Source of the DNA: Kingdonia uniflora
Lineage: Eukaryota; Streptophyta; Magnoliopsida; Ranunculales; Circaeasteraceae
Direction of reading: 5' to 3'
Length of the DNA stretch: 64,000 nucleotides
Assembly (NCBI GenBank): GCA_014058105.1
Contig: JACGCM010001659.1
Location: 4,216,001-4,280,000 of the forward strand
Below, piece after piece: positions 1-11,220 of the stretch. Position 1 is the first letter of the stretch; the number at the start of each line of letters is the position of its first letter. Under the pieces are notes generated by a model. That model was not told where the DNA came from. It ran no database searches and saw nothing but the letters and a program-made list of their open reading frames with translations. A program made the translations under genes and the position numbers.

Positions 1-534
1 TTTTCTCCAACGTAATATGAGCATATTATCACAAATCCTAAAACTATATTGTTGGAGACATCCATTATCATCCTATGATCTCTTTAAGTAGAGATATAAG
101 AAGAGTTTTGTGATTCTCAAATGATATAGTAAAATTGTACTAATATTGTATTTTTCTAAGGTATGATCCTAATTAACATTTCAAAGTTAGCATAGCTTTC
201 ATGGAATGTGTTTTTAGTACATACTTAGTTCATACAATATTTTCTACTTGAGTTATAATTAATCATGGGATTACATCGACAAAAGGTCGAAGTTTGTTAT
301 TTCAATTAAGTGGAAAATTTAATATACGATACTATGTTGATATTGTATGTAAATGGTGGCAAAATCCGAAGCCCCTAAACCTTTATTCTTGATTAAAACC
401 ATATCATTGATTTTTATGGTTTTGCAACCTTAGATTACTAAAACACAAGACCAAAACTAATTTCTAGTTTCGTTCGAAAGTGAACGACACTCTAATTTGT
501 GCCCATACTAAACACCGGATTTTGACCGTTATCA
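1..534 (+). repeat. Element A 5' LTR, right-hand portion
   Basis: This matches 9180-9713 with no indel and about 15 substitutions counted by eye. It ends in TTATCA directly before the primer site. The first roughly 600 bases of this LTR are outside the window, judged from the 1131-bp 3' copy. Confidence 0.95.
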
Positions 535-537
535 AAA

Positions 538-555
538 TGACACCGTTGCCGGTTT
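538..555 (+). other. Element A primer-binding site, tRNA-Asp type, degenerate
   Basis: TGACACCGTTGCCGGTTT lies three bases after the LTR end. It matches 13 of 18 positions of TGGCGCCGTTGCCGGGGA, the site seen intact in element D1 and complementary to the 3' end of plant tRNA-Asp. Confidence 0.75.
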
Positions 556-1658
556 CGAGCGGTAATTAAAAAAAGTTTTTATTGTGTTTAATTTGTTTTT
601 CGGTTTCACTTTTTAGAAGAACATAAATTTCGTTTATTACATTTTTATTTTACTTTTGCACTTTGAGGAATTTTTCTTTGTTTTGTGGTGACTACTTTCT
701 TTATTTTATAGTGACTACCAAAGGAAGCTAATGACCGACCAAAAACTAGATAGGGTTATCTTTTCTTCCTCTCTTTGAGTGACTTGTAGTGAGGTAAAAT
801 ATTGTACACTTGAGCGAAGAGTGTGTAATTAAAGCGAGAATAAAATTGTACATTTTTTTCTACAGGGGCAATATTGGAACCTACATCTGGGGAGGACCTC
901 TCTACAATGCCTACTTGAGCCAGAGAGCCCCGGTGTGCCATCTCAATGGTTTCACCGAGGTAAACAATGAGCCCCTAAAAGGCTGCCCCGCAAGTACTTT
1001 CTTCCACCGTACCCTCCTTCGAAGCGGTCAATTTTTGTTCATGTGCCTGATGTCTGTGCACTTTTAAATTCTAAACTTTAGATAAAGGGAAAATAAAAGC
1101 GAGATTTCATCACCCGTGTGTGGCACCGTATACTAGGACCCCAGGAGGTCACGACCCGGTTTAACATTTTTCAGAACAGGATATTGACTTTAAAAGAAAC
1201 CAAGATTAAGCCATAAAATACTTAGATAGACAAAAAAGCTTATAGAGCTCAGACCGGGAGCATTAGGAACGCGCTCATTAAGACCCCTGATAGTGGTTAC
1301 GTTTGTCTGGAGGAAGTACGTTCCCTGGCATAACTAGTGTGGAAAGGTGATTCTAAGCCGTTTGCCCCACCTTCTAGCATAGGAGCTTCTAGGTGACTAG
1401 AACTGCACGCGAGTTATTGCTAAAGCGAGTATACACAACTCAACGTGCGAACTGATCCATTGTCAGGAATAGGAGCAACCGAATCCTGAGATCGGGTTCA
1501 CAACTTGACCTTAATTAAGGCCCATCTGAAAAGGTTGTTGTGTTTATTTTTTTTGCACCTCATTGTTATGTGATCATCATAATGCGTACATTTATTAGTG
1601 TATGAAAGAATAGTTTTGAGGGCCTAAAAGTCGTCTTGAGAGGCTTAGAGAATCTGAT
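556..1658 (+). other. Element A untranslated leader
   Basis: About 1.1 kb lies between the primer site and the first readable gag sequence. The longest open frame (810-1067) has no recognisable domain. Long leaders are usual in Athila elements, and I see no gene here. Confidence 0.6.
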
Positions 1659-3190
1659 TTGATAGATATTCCTATCCACTTTGAGGTAGGCAAGTCAACC
1701 CAACTGGAGATTCTAATCTCTATTGATACGAGAGACCGTACAATCCTTACTCGTAGGGAACTCTTCCCTGTTGAGGGTGAGTTAGAAACTTTTAATTTCC
1801 CTGTCTCTCCATTAAAACTTAATCCGAGTCCAATTTCCTCATTCACTCCATTTAGTGTTCCACCCCAATCACTTGAGATGGGAGATGCCAATGATAATGA
1901 GAATGGTCAGGGACCCATGCGAATTCCTCTTAAGGATCACATGTTCCCAAAAATGATAAATCGTGCCTCGTGCATTGTTTTACCTCCTACAACTGGGCAA
2001 TTTGAACTTAGAAATGAGCTCATCAATTCATTGACAAAATTCTCAAGAGGAGAAGATGAGAACCCATACTGAAGGTAGAGCTTAATGTTCCTCCAAGAAT
2101 TCCTCTTTTTGTAAGTCTTGTAAGCCCTTTTCTTTACTGAAGCCTTTTACAAGAAGTTTTTCTCTCTTGAGAAAACTGAGACCCTTCATAGGGGCATTCT
2201 TAGGATTACCCAACTTCATGGAGAAAGCTTAAAGGATTATCTTGAGAGATATAAGGGACTGATCCTACAGTGCCCTCATCATGGTATCGACTCCTGGGTC
2301 CTAACTTGAAATCTTTATGATGGATTAGATGCTAAAACCAAGAGAACTGTAGAATCCTTTTGTTTAGGGAAATTCACTGATAAGGATGATGTAGAAGGCT
2401 TGGACTTCTTAGAAGAGATGGATGAAAAATTACAAACCTGGGGCACCATGAGAGAAACTGATATTCAAGAAAAGGGGGGTAATACCTTTGAAGTTGGATC
2501 TAACTCCAATTCGGAAGCTACGCTGACGACCATCCTGCGTAAGATAGAGTCCTTAGAAATAGGGAAAAATATAATGCCCGTTAAAGCACTAATTTTTCAT
2601 GCTGAGATGCAAGCTTGTGCTGCGTGTGACGATGTTGGACATTATACTCAGGATTGCCCTTTGATTCATGAAATTAGGGAATCCAGGAAGGATCAGGTAA
2701 ATATGTTTCATAAAAAACCTTCCTCTTTTTTTTATAACCAGTCACACCATCAAGGGAATTCTTCAGGGAGGAATAATTCGAATAACTATTCCGGCAGACC
2801 GTATTACCAAGGGAGTAATTCAAATCAAAATCAAGGTGGTGTGTCTTTTACTCCCAATCACCAACCTTTTCAGCAAAATACTCCTATGTTCCTCCTCAGA
2901 ATAGGAAACCATCTTCGGATGATGGCATCCAAGCCCTATTGCAATTTAATAACCAGTTGATGCAACAATTCATGCAAATGAATCAGCAATCCATGAGTCG
3001 AATAGAAACATCAATTGATCAATTGGCATCTGGGTTAAGTACTAGAGACAAAGGTACGTTTCCAAGTCAAACCCAACCCAATCTGAAGGATCAAACTGAG
3101 AGTTTAGACTGCGATCAGGCAAATACGGTGATTACACTTAGAAGTGGAAAGACTGTAGACAACAAAGTTAGGATGCCTGAGGACAAATCA
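1659..3190 (+). pseudogene. gag: Element A gag (capsid/nucleocapsid), broken
   Basis: The reading begins as Athila gag with MGDANDN around 1878 and a SCIVLPP motif near 1968. It breaks after ENPY at 2070, resumes in another frame through a capsid stretch (ERYKGLILQCPHHG, about 2247-2288) that contains a stop, and continues openly from 2400. A zinc knuckle of C-x2-C-x4-H-x4-C form (CAACDDVGHYTQDC) lies near 2611-2652. An Asn- and Gln-rich tail follows, with a frame change near 2940. The protein would coat the genomic RNA in the particle. At least one frameshift and one stop make it non-functional. Confidence 0.85.
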
Positions 3191-4177
3191 CGTGAAAGTC
3201 CTAATCCTAGTACTGAGAAAGTTGTAGAAGGTGGCAAACCTATATGTGAAGAAACTCATTTTGTTGAGGAAAAGATTGGGCAGGTCTCGCTAAGTGAGAA
3301 GATTATTGAAAATGATCCGCCTAGAATTCCTAGAGTACCTTTTCCCCAACGGTTTTTAGTCAATAGGAAGAACATTCCCGATGAAGAGGTTAAGGAGATG
3401 TTCAAGAATCTTAAGATCACTATTCATTTCCTCGATGCTTTACGACAAATTCCTTCCTATGCAAAATATCTCAAGGACCTCTGCACGTTTAAGAAACGTA
3501 TGAATGTTTCCAAGAAAGCTTTTAATGTCCATGACAGTGAAAATGTTATTCAATTGGATGCTCAGGTTAGCTCTATAATCTTGAACAAAGCACCCATGAA
3601 ATACAAAGATCCAGGAATGCCGAAAATTTCTTGTCACATAGGGACAAATCGCATCGGAAAAGCCTTACTTGATTTAGGTGCCAGTGTCAACTTGATCCCT
3701 TATTTGGTATATGAGCAGCTGGGTCTAGAAGGACTAAAACCGACATATAGAACCTTACAACTAGCTGATCGATCTATTAGAATTCCTAGGGGAGTTGTGA
3801 TGGATGTACTTGTCCAGGTTAACAATTTTTTCTATCCTGTCGACTTTGTGGTCCTTGACACAAACCCGGTAGAAGACCCAAATAGTGAGATACCTGTGAT
3901 CCTTGGCCGACCTTTCTTGGCTACTGCTAATGCATTAACCAATTGCCGTAGCGGAGCTATGAAGTTGACTTATGGGAATAAGACCATTGATCTGAATATC
4001 TTTAATACAACTCAAACTCCATTTGAAAATGAACCCGATGAGTGTAACATGCTTGGTACTGTTGTAAATAGTACATTTCATAGTTCCAATCCTAGGGACC
4101 AGTTAGAAGCTTGTCTTGCACATTTTGGAGATAATATAGATGTTGATGACCTTATTAATGAGGTCAATGCTTTGTAA
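3191..4177 (+). pseudogene. Element A aspartic protease region
   Basis: This is the best-preserved part of the polyprotein and is open from the gag tail at 2939 to 4177. The active site ALLDLGASVNLIP lies near 3661-3699. It has Leu in the second position of the D-T-G triad, as Athila proteases usually do. The flap and C-terminal lobe follow with FVVLDT and the conserved VILGRPFLATANA near 3895-3933. It would cleave the Gag-Pol precursor. A stop at 4177 separates it from the RT region. Confidence 0.85.
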
Positions 4178-4192
4178 GATTCTGTTCCTATT

Positions 4193-5240
4193 GTGGATAA
4201 CAATGATAATATTAAAATGCTGAAAGTCAAGGATCCTGTTCCAGAAGCGGAAGGAGTGCCCGTTAGCTTAAAACTTAAACCTCTCCCTGAAAATCTTAAA
4301 TATGTCTACCCAGGTCCTAATGAGACTCTTCCTACTATCATAGCATCCGACCTTGAACCTGAGAATGAAGTGAAATTAATGCATGTATTAAAGGGAAACA
4401 CAAAAGCTCTTGGATGGAACATTTAAGATATTAAGGGTATTACTCCTTCTGTATGCATACACAAGATAAAACTCGAGGATAATGCCAAGAAGTCCAGAGT
4501 AGGACAACGAAGGCTTAACCCGACTATGGCTGAGGTTGCGAGAAAAGAAATTTTGAAACTGCTTGACGCTGAGATCATTTATCCTATTTCTGGCAGCCCA
4601 TGGGTAAGCCCAATTCATGTTGATCCTAAAAAGTCTGGAATCTCTGTTGTGAAGAATGATCACAATGATCTTGTCCCCACTCGCATGACCACAGGGTGGC
4701 GAGTGTGTATAGATTATAGAAAACTCAATTCGATCACTCGAAAAGATCATTTTCCCTTACCATTCAAGGATTAAATGCTTGAACGTCTCGCTGGTCATCA
4801 ATACTATTATTTTCTTGATGGGTATTCTGGGTACAATCAAATACCCATCGCTCTAGAGGACCAAGAGAAAACCACGTTTACTTGTCCTTTTGGAACCTTT
4901 GCCTATCGCCGCATGCCATTTGGGTTATGCAATGCTCCAGCAACATTTTAGCGATGTATGTTGAGCATTTTCTTTGACATGGCTGAGCGTTTCCTTAAGG
5001 TTTTCATGGATGACTTCTCCCTCTTTGGAGATTCGTTTGGCCAATGTCTCCACCACTTATCTATTGTTCTTGCTAAGTGTCAATAGAAAAATCTTGTTCT
5101 AAATTGTAAAAAATGTCACTTCATGGTGAAAAAAGACATAGTATTAGGACATGTCATATCAACAAAGGGTATCGAAGTAGATAAAGCCAAGATCGATGTC
5201 ATATCTTGTCTCCCACCCCCACGAACAGTCAAGGATGTTC
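4193..5240 (+). pseudogene. Element A reverse transcriptase, broken
   Basis: RT motifs run in order: the connecting LKPLPENLKYVYPG, the fingers segment ending HFPLPFKD, YSGYNQIPIA, MPFGLCNAPATF, then the catalytic box as VFMDDFS near 5004-5024. In-frame stops occur at the end of FKD (4774), after PATF (about 4951) and in the AKCQ segment (about 5085). The catalytic aspartates are intact but the frame is not. It would copy genomic RNA to cDNA from the tRNA primer. Confidence 0.9.
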
Positions 5241-5790
5241 GTTTATTCTTGGGGCATGCAGGATTTTATCGACGTTTTGTTCCTGAGTTTAACAAAATCG
5301 CTCGACCCCTCAGCAATCTCCTTGCCAAGGACACCACCTCTTTATTCGATGATTCATGTCTTAAAGCTTTTGAGAATCTCTGAACACGTCTAACATCATC
5401 ACCCATCATCCAACCTCCAAATTGGAACGAACCTTTCGAGTTGATGTGTGATGCATCTGACTATGCCATTGGTGCAGTTTTGGCACAACACATTGATAAC
5501 CTTCTGCGTGCCATCTATTATGCCAGTAAAACTCTTAATGATGCACAACTCAATTACACAACCACAGAGAAAGAACTTCTAGCAATAGTCTTTGCTATAG
5601 AAAATTCTGTTCTTATCTCATAGGTTCTAAAGTAATAGTCTATACGGATCATGCTGCTATCAAACACCTTCTTACCAAGAAGGACACCAAACAACGCTTA
5701 ATCCGATGGATATTATTACTTCAAGAGTTTAATATTGAGATTCAGGATAAAAAAGGTGCCGAGAATGTGGTAGCTGACCACCTTTCTCAA
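5241..5790 (+). pseudogene. Element A RNase H domain, broken
   Basis: The RT connection ([15 protein letters not shown]) leads into RNase H with [14 protein letters not shown] near 5440, [11 protein letters not shown] near 5566 and a third acidic position in [12 protein letters not shown] near 5638. It ends with [10 protein letters not shown]. There is a stop after FENL (5383) and a frame loss near 5600. The catalytic residues remain visible. The domain would degrade the RNA strand of the RNA/DNA hybrid. Confidence 0.85.
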
Positions 5791-7179
5791 ATAGACAATG
5801 ATTCTTTAGATAGGTCGTTACCTATTCGTGAGTCCTTTCCTGACGAGCAACTCATGTCCATTTGCTCTATGTCTTATGTACCATGGTTTGCTGACATAGC
5901 GAATTATCTTGCCACAGGGCACCTTCCTAGTTTTTGGACCAAGCCAGATAAAAATAAATTTCTTAGTGAGGCCCGACACTTCTTCTGAGATGAACCGTAG
6001 CTGTTCAAATATTGTTCTGATCAAATCATTAGGAGATGTGTCTCAGATTCTGAGCATACCAAAGTCATAGAATTTTATCACTCCCAAGTTTGTGGTGGTC
6101 ACTTCAGCTCTAAAAAGACCTCTGCAAAAATTTTACAGTGTGGATTTTATTGGCCTACCTTATTTCGCGATGCTCACGAATTTTGCAAGGCTTGTGATAG
6201 ATGTCAGAGAATGGGAGCCTTGTCCCGTAGGAATATGATGCCACTAAACCCAATCTTGATCGTTGAACCATTTGATGTTTGGGGCATAGACTTTATGGGT
6301 ACCTTCACCCCATCTTTTGGGTTCATGTACATCCTTTTAGCCGTTGACTATGTGACTAAGTGGGCTGAAGCTATTCCTACCAGGACCAATGATAGTTCGG
6401 TTGTTATTGAATTTATTAAAGAGAATATTTTTTCTCGTTTTGGTACGCCGAGGGCAATAATTAATGATGGTGGGGGGTTATATTTTAACAGTCGAATGTT
6501 TGCAAACTTAATGAAAATATTTGGAGTAACACACAAGGTTGCTACACCGTACCATCTGAAGACTAGTGGCCAAGTGGAGGTTTCCAATCGTGAAATCAAG
6601 AATATTCTTCAAAAAACGATAAAACTAAACCGTAAAGATTGGTCAACTCGACTAAACAATGCTCTTTGGGCTTATCGTACTGCTTTTATGACACCTATTG
6701 GAATGTCCCCTTACCGGCTAGTCTATGGAAAGGCTTGTCACCTTCCAGTTGAATTAGAACACCGGGCATATTGGGCAATAAAGGCCTTGAACTTTGATAT
6801 TGGGAAAGCCGGTTTGCATCGCAAGCTTCAACTCAATGAGTTAGAAGAACTACGGAATGATGCATACCATTCAGCAAAGACTTACAAGGAGCGCATGTAA
6901 GCGTTTTATAACAAAACCATTTTGCTAAAATCATTTGAACCAAACCAAAAAGTCTTGTTGTACTCTTCTAGGTTGTATTTATTTCCTGGCAAACTACGAT
7001 CACGATGGACCGGTCCTCTCATTGTTAAAATGATATATCCACATGGGGCGGTTGAGGTTGAAGATCCGAGTACTGGCAAAATATAAAAAGTGAACGGGCA
7101 AAGGCTTAAGCCTTATTATAAACATTTTAGCTTCACCAATAAAGACTTGAAGCTTCTGGACCCAGTTTATGTAGAGTGA
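5791..7179 (+). pseudogene. Element A integrase, broken
   Basis: An HHCC zinc-binding N-terminus ([11 protein letters not shown], then CKACDRC) lies near 6073-6210. The core has D in WGIDFMG, D in INDGG and E in GQVEVSN, so the DDE triad is complete. The C-terminal SRWTGPLIVK and VNGQRLKPY segment runs to a stop at 7179. Stops lie after the ARHFF segment (about 5986), after KERM (6900) and in GKI (about 7084). It would join cDNA ends to chromosomal DNA. The 229-codon core (6211-6900) is uninterrupted. Confidence 0.9.
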
Positions 7180-8565
7180 CATTCATATCTTTTCACCCAA
7201 CTTTTACTGAGTTTGGGGGTCCCTCATTTTTTCTGGTTGAAGACAATAAACATAGCGCTATCTGGGAGGCAACCCATGTTATATCAGGTATTATGTTCCA
7301 ATTTTTTACCCTTCTTTTAAGGTATGCTTTCAAATATTGGGGCCAATGCTTCTTTCTAGTTTGGGGGTGGGGAAAAATCGTTCACATTTTTTACTTTTTT
7401 AGAGAAAAGATAGGTTATTATGGTAATTTATGAGACTCTTTAGTAAGTTTATGCAAGCTTATAAGTATTTGATATGGTCTAAATATTTTGGTCGTAAAAA
7501 CCGTGAAGTTAAAATTTTCATCAAATACATGCTTAGAAAATTATAGAACATTATCTTAAGCTAGATGTACTACCCTATAATTAGAGAAAATTTCATGTTG
7601 ACTGATATTTCTCAAAACAAATGCACTTCACGATAGTATTGCATTTATTACTTTTACTAGAATTTTGAGCAATCAAAGGGAATCTAGTATTTGAGGTAGG
7701 AATGATCCACTACAAGGGAAATAACTTCCTAATGAATAAGTTTGATCCTGAAGTAATATAATAAGGATTTCTATAAGTCAAAATAGCTCTAAAAACTTTC
7801 ACGATACAAGGCATACTCGCATGATTAGAACTGAAAGAGGAAGAATTATCACCAATCTCGAGTATAGTCATGAACTATGTGAAAGGAGCAAGGAATAAAA
7901 TTTACTTGTGATAATCTAAAACCTAGGTCAAGAAGGGGAATCAAACCCTGGCAACTTAAGCCAACTGGCTAGGATTATCGACCAACGACTCATATTATAA
8001 AGGCATCACTAAGGAAACAAGTACCAAAATAAAAAGGCTTATTGTTATTCCCCAAAAATCAATAACAGGATTCAAATTGACTATGACACTTGTCAAACTG
8101 ATCACTGGATTTATTTTACGAAATATGAAATGACTGGATATTGACTCAAGAGCCTCTAAATAAAGTTGTACGTGCAGTAACTATTTTCACAACACTTGAG
8201 GATATTATAAAAATATGTGAAATCTCATTTAAGTATTGGGTAGTATCTCTAGTTTTGGATAATTCTCCAAGTTCTCTAATTATATATATGTGAAAGAATT
8301 AAATTTTAAGGGGTTTACCTTTTTAATGTTTTTACCATTATTAGATATCAATAAGTTAGTTGAAATGACCTAATGAGTATCTTAAATACTATAATGCCCT
8401 TATTAACTTTTGTGGGTATAGTCACTGCAAGCCCTCATGAGACAAAACTCGTCCTATATGGGTAACCTATAGGTTTAAAGGCTTGTTGCATACGCTAAAT
8501 GCAATCGTCTTAACCACGAAAGAGTTATGCCTTTATTCTTTTCTTTGCTCGAGGACTAGCAAACT
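7180..8565 (+). other. Element A spacer between pol and polypurine tract
   Basis: About 1.4 kb lacks a convincing reading frame or an env-like ORF. The block AGCGCTATCTGGGAGGCAAC (7254-7273) is shared, in the matching orientation, by B, D1 and D2 although the rest of the spacer is not obviously alignable. Confidence 0.6.
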
Positions 8566-8582
8566 TTAAGTTTGGGGGTATT
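8549..8582 (+). promoter_or_regulatory. Element A polypurine tract with conserved upstream block
   Basis: CTCGAGGACTAGCAAA is followed by AAGTTTGGGGGTATT directly before the LTR start TGATG. The same arrangement occurs in D1 and D2 on the minus strand, so the block upstream of the G-run is kept across two LTR families. It would prime plus-strand DNA synthesis. Confidence 0.8.
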
Positions 8583-9713
8583 TGATGTACACCTAAAATA
8601 ACCACTATTCCCCTATGACTTAATGTTTATTATTCTTAATTTTATTATTAAACATGACTTATAAAACCAATTTTTATATTTCGGGTCACATGGAGCCCAT
8701 TTACCAAATATGTGCAAATACCGGGATGTATAGCTCAAAGGATGAACTGTTGGAGAAGGATGTAGAGTTGTCAAACACAAGGGTCCCATATGGGGAGGTT
8801 ACAATTTGGAGGATAACTCTTGGAGGTTACAAATTTATGTACATTCATGGCATAGGTTATAAATCTAATATTAAATGTAAGAACCTTCTCCTTCATCTAT
8901 AAAAGGAGAGGTGGTGAGCTCATAAAATCATCCAATTTTGAGAGAATCATTCTTGTAGAGTGCAAGAGAGTATTATTAGAGTAAGTTGGTGTAAGTCTTG
9001 TAAGCATTTGGAGCATTTCATTTTGTAAGTCAACAAAATTCCTCTTTTTGTTATTAGTTTATGTTCATTTCATTCTCATATTATTTAGGTTTTATAGTTG
9101 TTATAATGGCCGGCTAAGTCCTCACTAGGGGTGAGGATGGATCCGCCATAAGCGTATAATATCATGTAGTAGAATATATTTTTCTCCAACGTAATATGAG
9201 CATATTATCACAAATCCTAAAACTATATTGTTGGAGACATCCATTATCATCCTATGATCTCTTTAAGTAGAGATATAAGAAGAGTTTTGTGATTCTCAAA
9301 TGATATAGTAAAATTGTACTAATATTGTATTTTTCTAAGGTATGATCCTAATTAACATTTCATAGTTAGCATAGCTTTCATGGAATGTGTTTTTAGTACA
9401 TACTTAGTTCATGCAATATATTCTACTTGAGTTATAATTAATCATGAGATTACATCGACAAAAGATCGAAGTTTGTTATTTCAATTAAGTGGAAAATTTA
9501 ATATACGATACTATGTTGATATTGTATGTAAATGGTGGCAAAATCCAAAGCCCCTAAACCTTTATTCTTGATTAAAACCATATCATTGATTTTTACGATT
9601 TTACAACCTTAGATTACTAAAACACAAGACCAAAACTAATTTCTAGTTCCGTTCGAAAGTGAACTACACTCTAATTTTTGCTCTTACTAAACACCGGACT
9701 TTGACCGTTATCA
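8583..9713 (+). repeat. Element A 3' LTR, complete, 1131 bp
   Basis: It starts TGATGTACAC after the polypurine tract and ends GTTATCA, giving TGAT...ATCA termini. Its last 534 bases repeat the window start. The right end abuts the minus-strand spacer of element B. Confidence 0.95.
8898..8904 (+). promoter_or_regulatory. Element A LTR TATA box
   Basis: TATAAAA followed by GGAGAG lies about 315 bases into the LTR. It is the only strong TATA match there and the likely core promoter of the element. The equivalent 5' copy is outside the window. Confidence 0.6.
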
Positions 9714-9872
9714 GGGAATAAGAAAATAAATTGAAAACTCAAATGTCTCTCTTGAATGTGTCAAGGGTTGCCTCCCAAGAAGCGCTAAGTTTACCGTTTT
9801 GAGCCAGACAAATGTACCCCCATTCTTAAATGATTTATAATGGTACTATAGGGGTACATAATATCAGTTCTG
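9714..9872 (-). other. Element B post-pol spacer
   Basis: Non-coding DNA lies between the integrase stop and the insertion of A. It holds the conserved GGGTTGCCTCCCAAGAAGCG (9765-9784) and a GCCAGACAAATGTAC block, both also found in D1 and D2. Confidence 0.65.
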
Positions 9873-11220
9873 TTATACTGGATCATTTAGAAATGTTATC
9901 TCTTCATCAAAAGTGTTGGACTCTAAGTACGATTTTAATCGTTGGCCATTGACCTTAAAAATATTTCCGTTCTTAGGATCCTCCAACTCTACGGCTCCAT
10001 GAGGATAAACAAACCTAATTACAAACGAGCCGTACCAACGAGAACGTAATTTTCCAGGAAATAAACGTAGCCGTGAATTGTAGAGTAACACTTTCTGATT
10101 AGGCTCAAATTTTTTGTGAATAATCGACTTATCATGAAAAGCTTTAGTTCGTTCCTTGTAAATTTTTGCATTTTCATAAGCCTCGCGACAAAGTTCGTCA
10201 AGTTCATAAAGTTAAAGTTTTCTATGTGATCCGGCTTACTGCATTTCAAAGTTGAATGCCTTTGTAGCCCAGAGGGCCTTGTGTTCCATTTCTACTGGTA
10301 AGTGACAAGCCTTCCCAAAGACAAGTCTATAGGGTAACATACTAATCAGGGTTTTATAAGCTGTTCGATATGCCCAAAGAGCATCATCAAGACGACTAGA
10401 CCAATCTTTACGATCGGTTCAAACAGTTTTTTCTAAACTTCTTTTGATCTCCCAATTAGATACTTCAACTTGACCACTTGTTTGTTGATGTTATGGTATG
10501 GCAACTTTATGAGTGATGGAGTAACTTTTCAAAATATTTTGAAAGAGACGGTTACAAAAATGCTTACCACCATCACTAATAATTGCCCGAGGTGTGCCAA
10601 AACAATTAAAAATGGTTTTTATAAATTTTACCACAGGCTTATGGTCATTCGTTTGACATGGCACCGCCTCAACCCATTTAGAAACATAATCGACTGCAAC
10701 TAGAATGTTAAGGTAACAGCGAGAAGAAGGAAATGGGTCCATAAAGTCAATGCCCTAAACATCAAATTGCTCAACAATAAGGATGTTGTTCAAGGGCATC
10801 ATAGTTTGATGAGAAATATTCTCGGTCCTCTAGCACCTATCGCATTTAGAACAAAAGGTATGTGCGTTACGAAAAAGGGTAGGCCAATAAAGACCAGATT
10901 GAAGAACTTTTGTAACAGTTTTCTTGGTCCCAAAATGTCCTCTGCAAGCTAAGGTATGGCAAAATATGAGTACACTATGGAACTCCTCATTTGGGATGCA
11001 TCTGCTAATCACTTGGTCAGAACAAAACTTATAAAGATAAGGATCGTCCCAACTAAAACCTCTAACCTCGTACAAGAATTTGGTTCTATCTTACTTTGAC
11101 CAATAGGGAGGTAATCATTGTGTAGCAAGATAATTGACAATATCGGCGAACCAAGGCAGTTGTGAGACAGCCATAAGCTGCTCATCTGGAAATATCTCTA
11201 AGATAGGGGGAAAATCTTCA
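9873..11220 (-). pseudogene. Element B integrase, broken
   Basis: On the minus strand the HHCC finger (CHTLACRGHFG, then CSKCDRC) falls at 10830-11000. The core carries VDYVSKWVEAVP and ISDGGKHF, then GQVEVSN near 10465, so the second D and the E are present. The C-terminus [11 protein letters not shown] and VNGQRLKSY ends at 9873. Stops and frame changes separate four readable segments. The sequence parallels element A integrase closely but is clearly a different copy. Confidence 0.88.

Larger units (their letters stand above)
1..9713 (+). mobile_element. Element A: Athila-like Ty3/gypsy LTR retrotransposon, 5' end cut by the window
   Basis: Bases 1-534 align without a gap to 9180-9713, so the two LTRs bracket the whole interval. 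Inside, in order, are a tRNA-Asp type primer site, gag with a zinc knuckle, aspartic protease with ALLDLGASVNLIP, reverse transcriptase, RNase H and integrase, then about 1.4 kb of spacer and a polypurine tract. The order and protein style are those of the Athila group. Stops and frameshifts run through gag-pol, so the copy is not autonomous. It lies inside element B, whose coding strand resumes right after 9713. The target duplication cannot be tested because the left end is outside the window; the five bases after the 3' LTR are GGGAA. I count about 15 LTR mismatches in 534 bases, the lowest divergence among the elements here. Confidence 0.95.

Noticed and set aside
7180..7440. Possible env-like ORF after integrase of element A
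   Set aside because: The 85-codon frame has Phe-rich content from T-runs, no signal peptide with a credible cleavage region and no counterpart in B or D.
8654..8902. 82-codon ORF inside the element A 3' LTR
   Set aside because: It lies wholly within LTR promoter sequence just upstream of the TATA box, has no recognisable motif and is not in a transcribed position.
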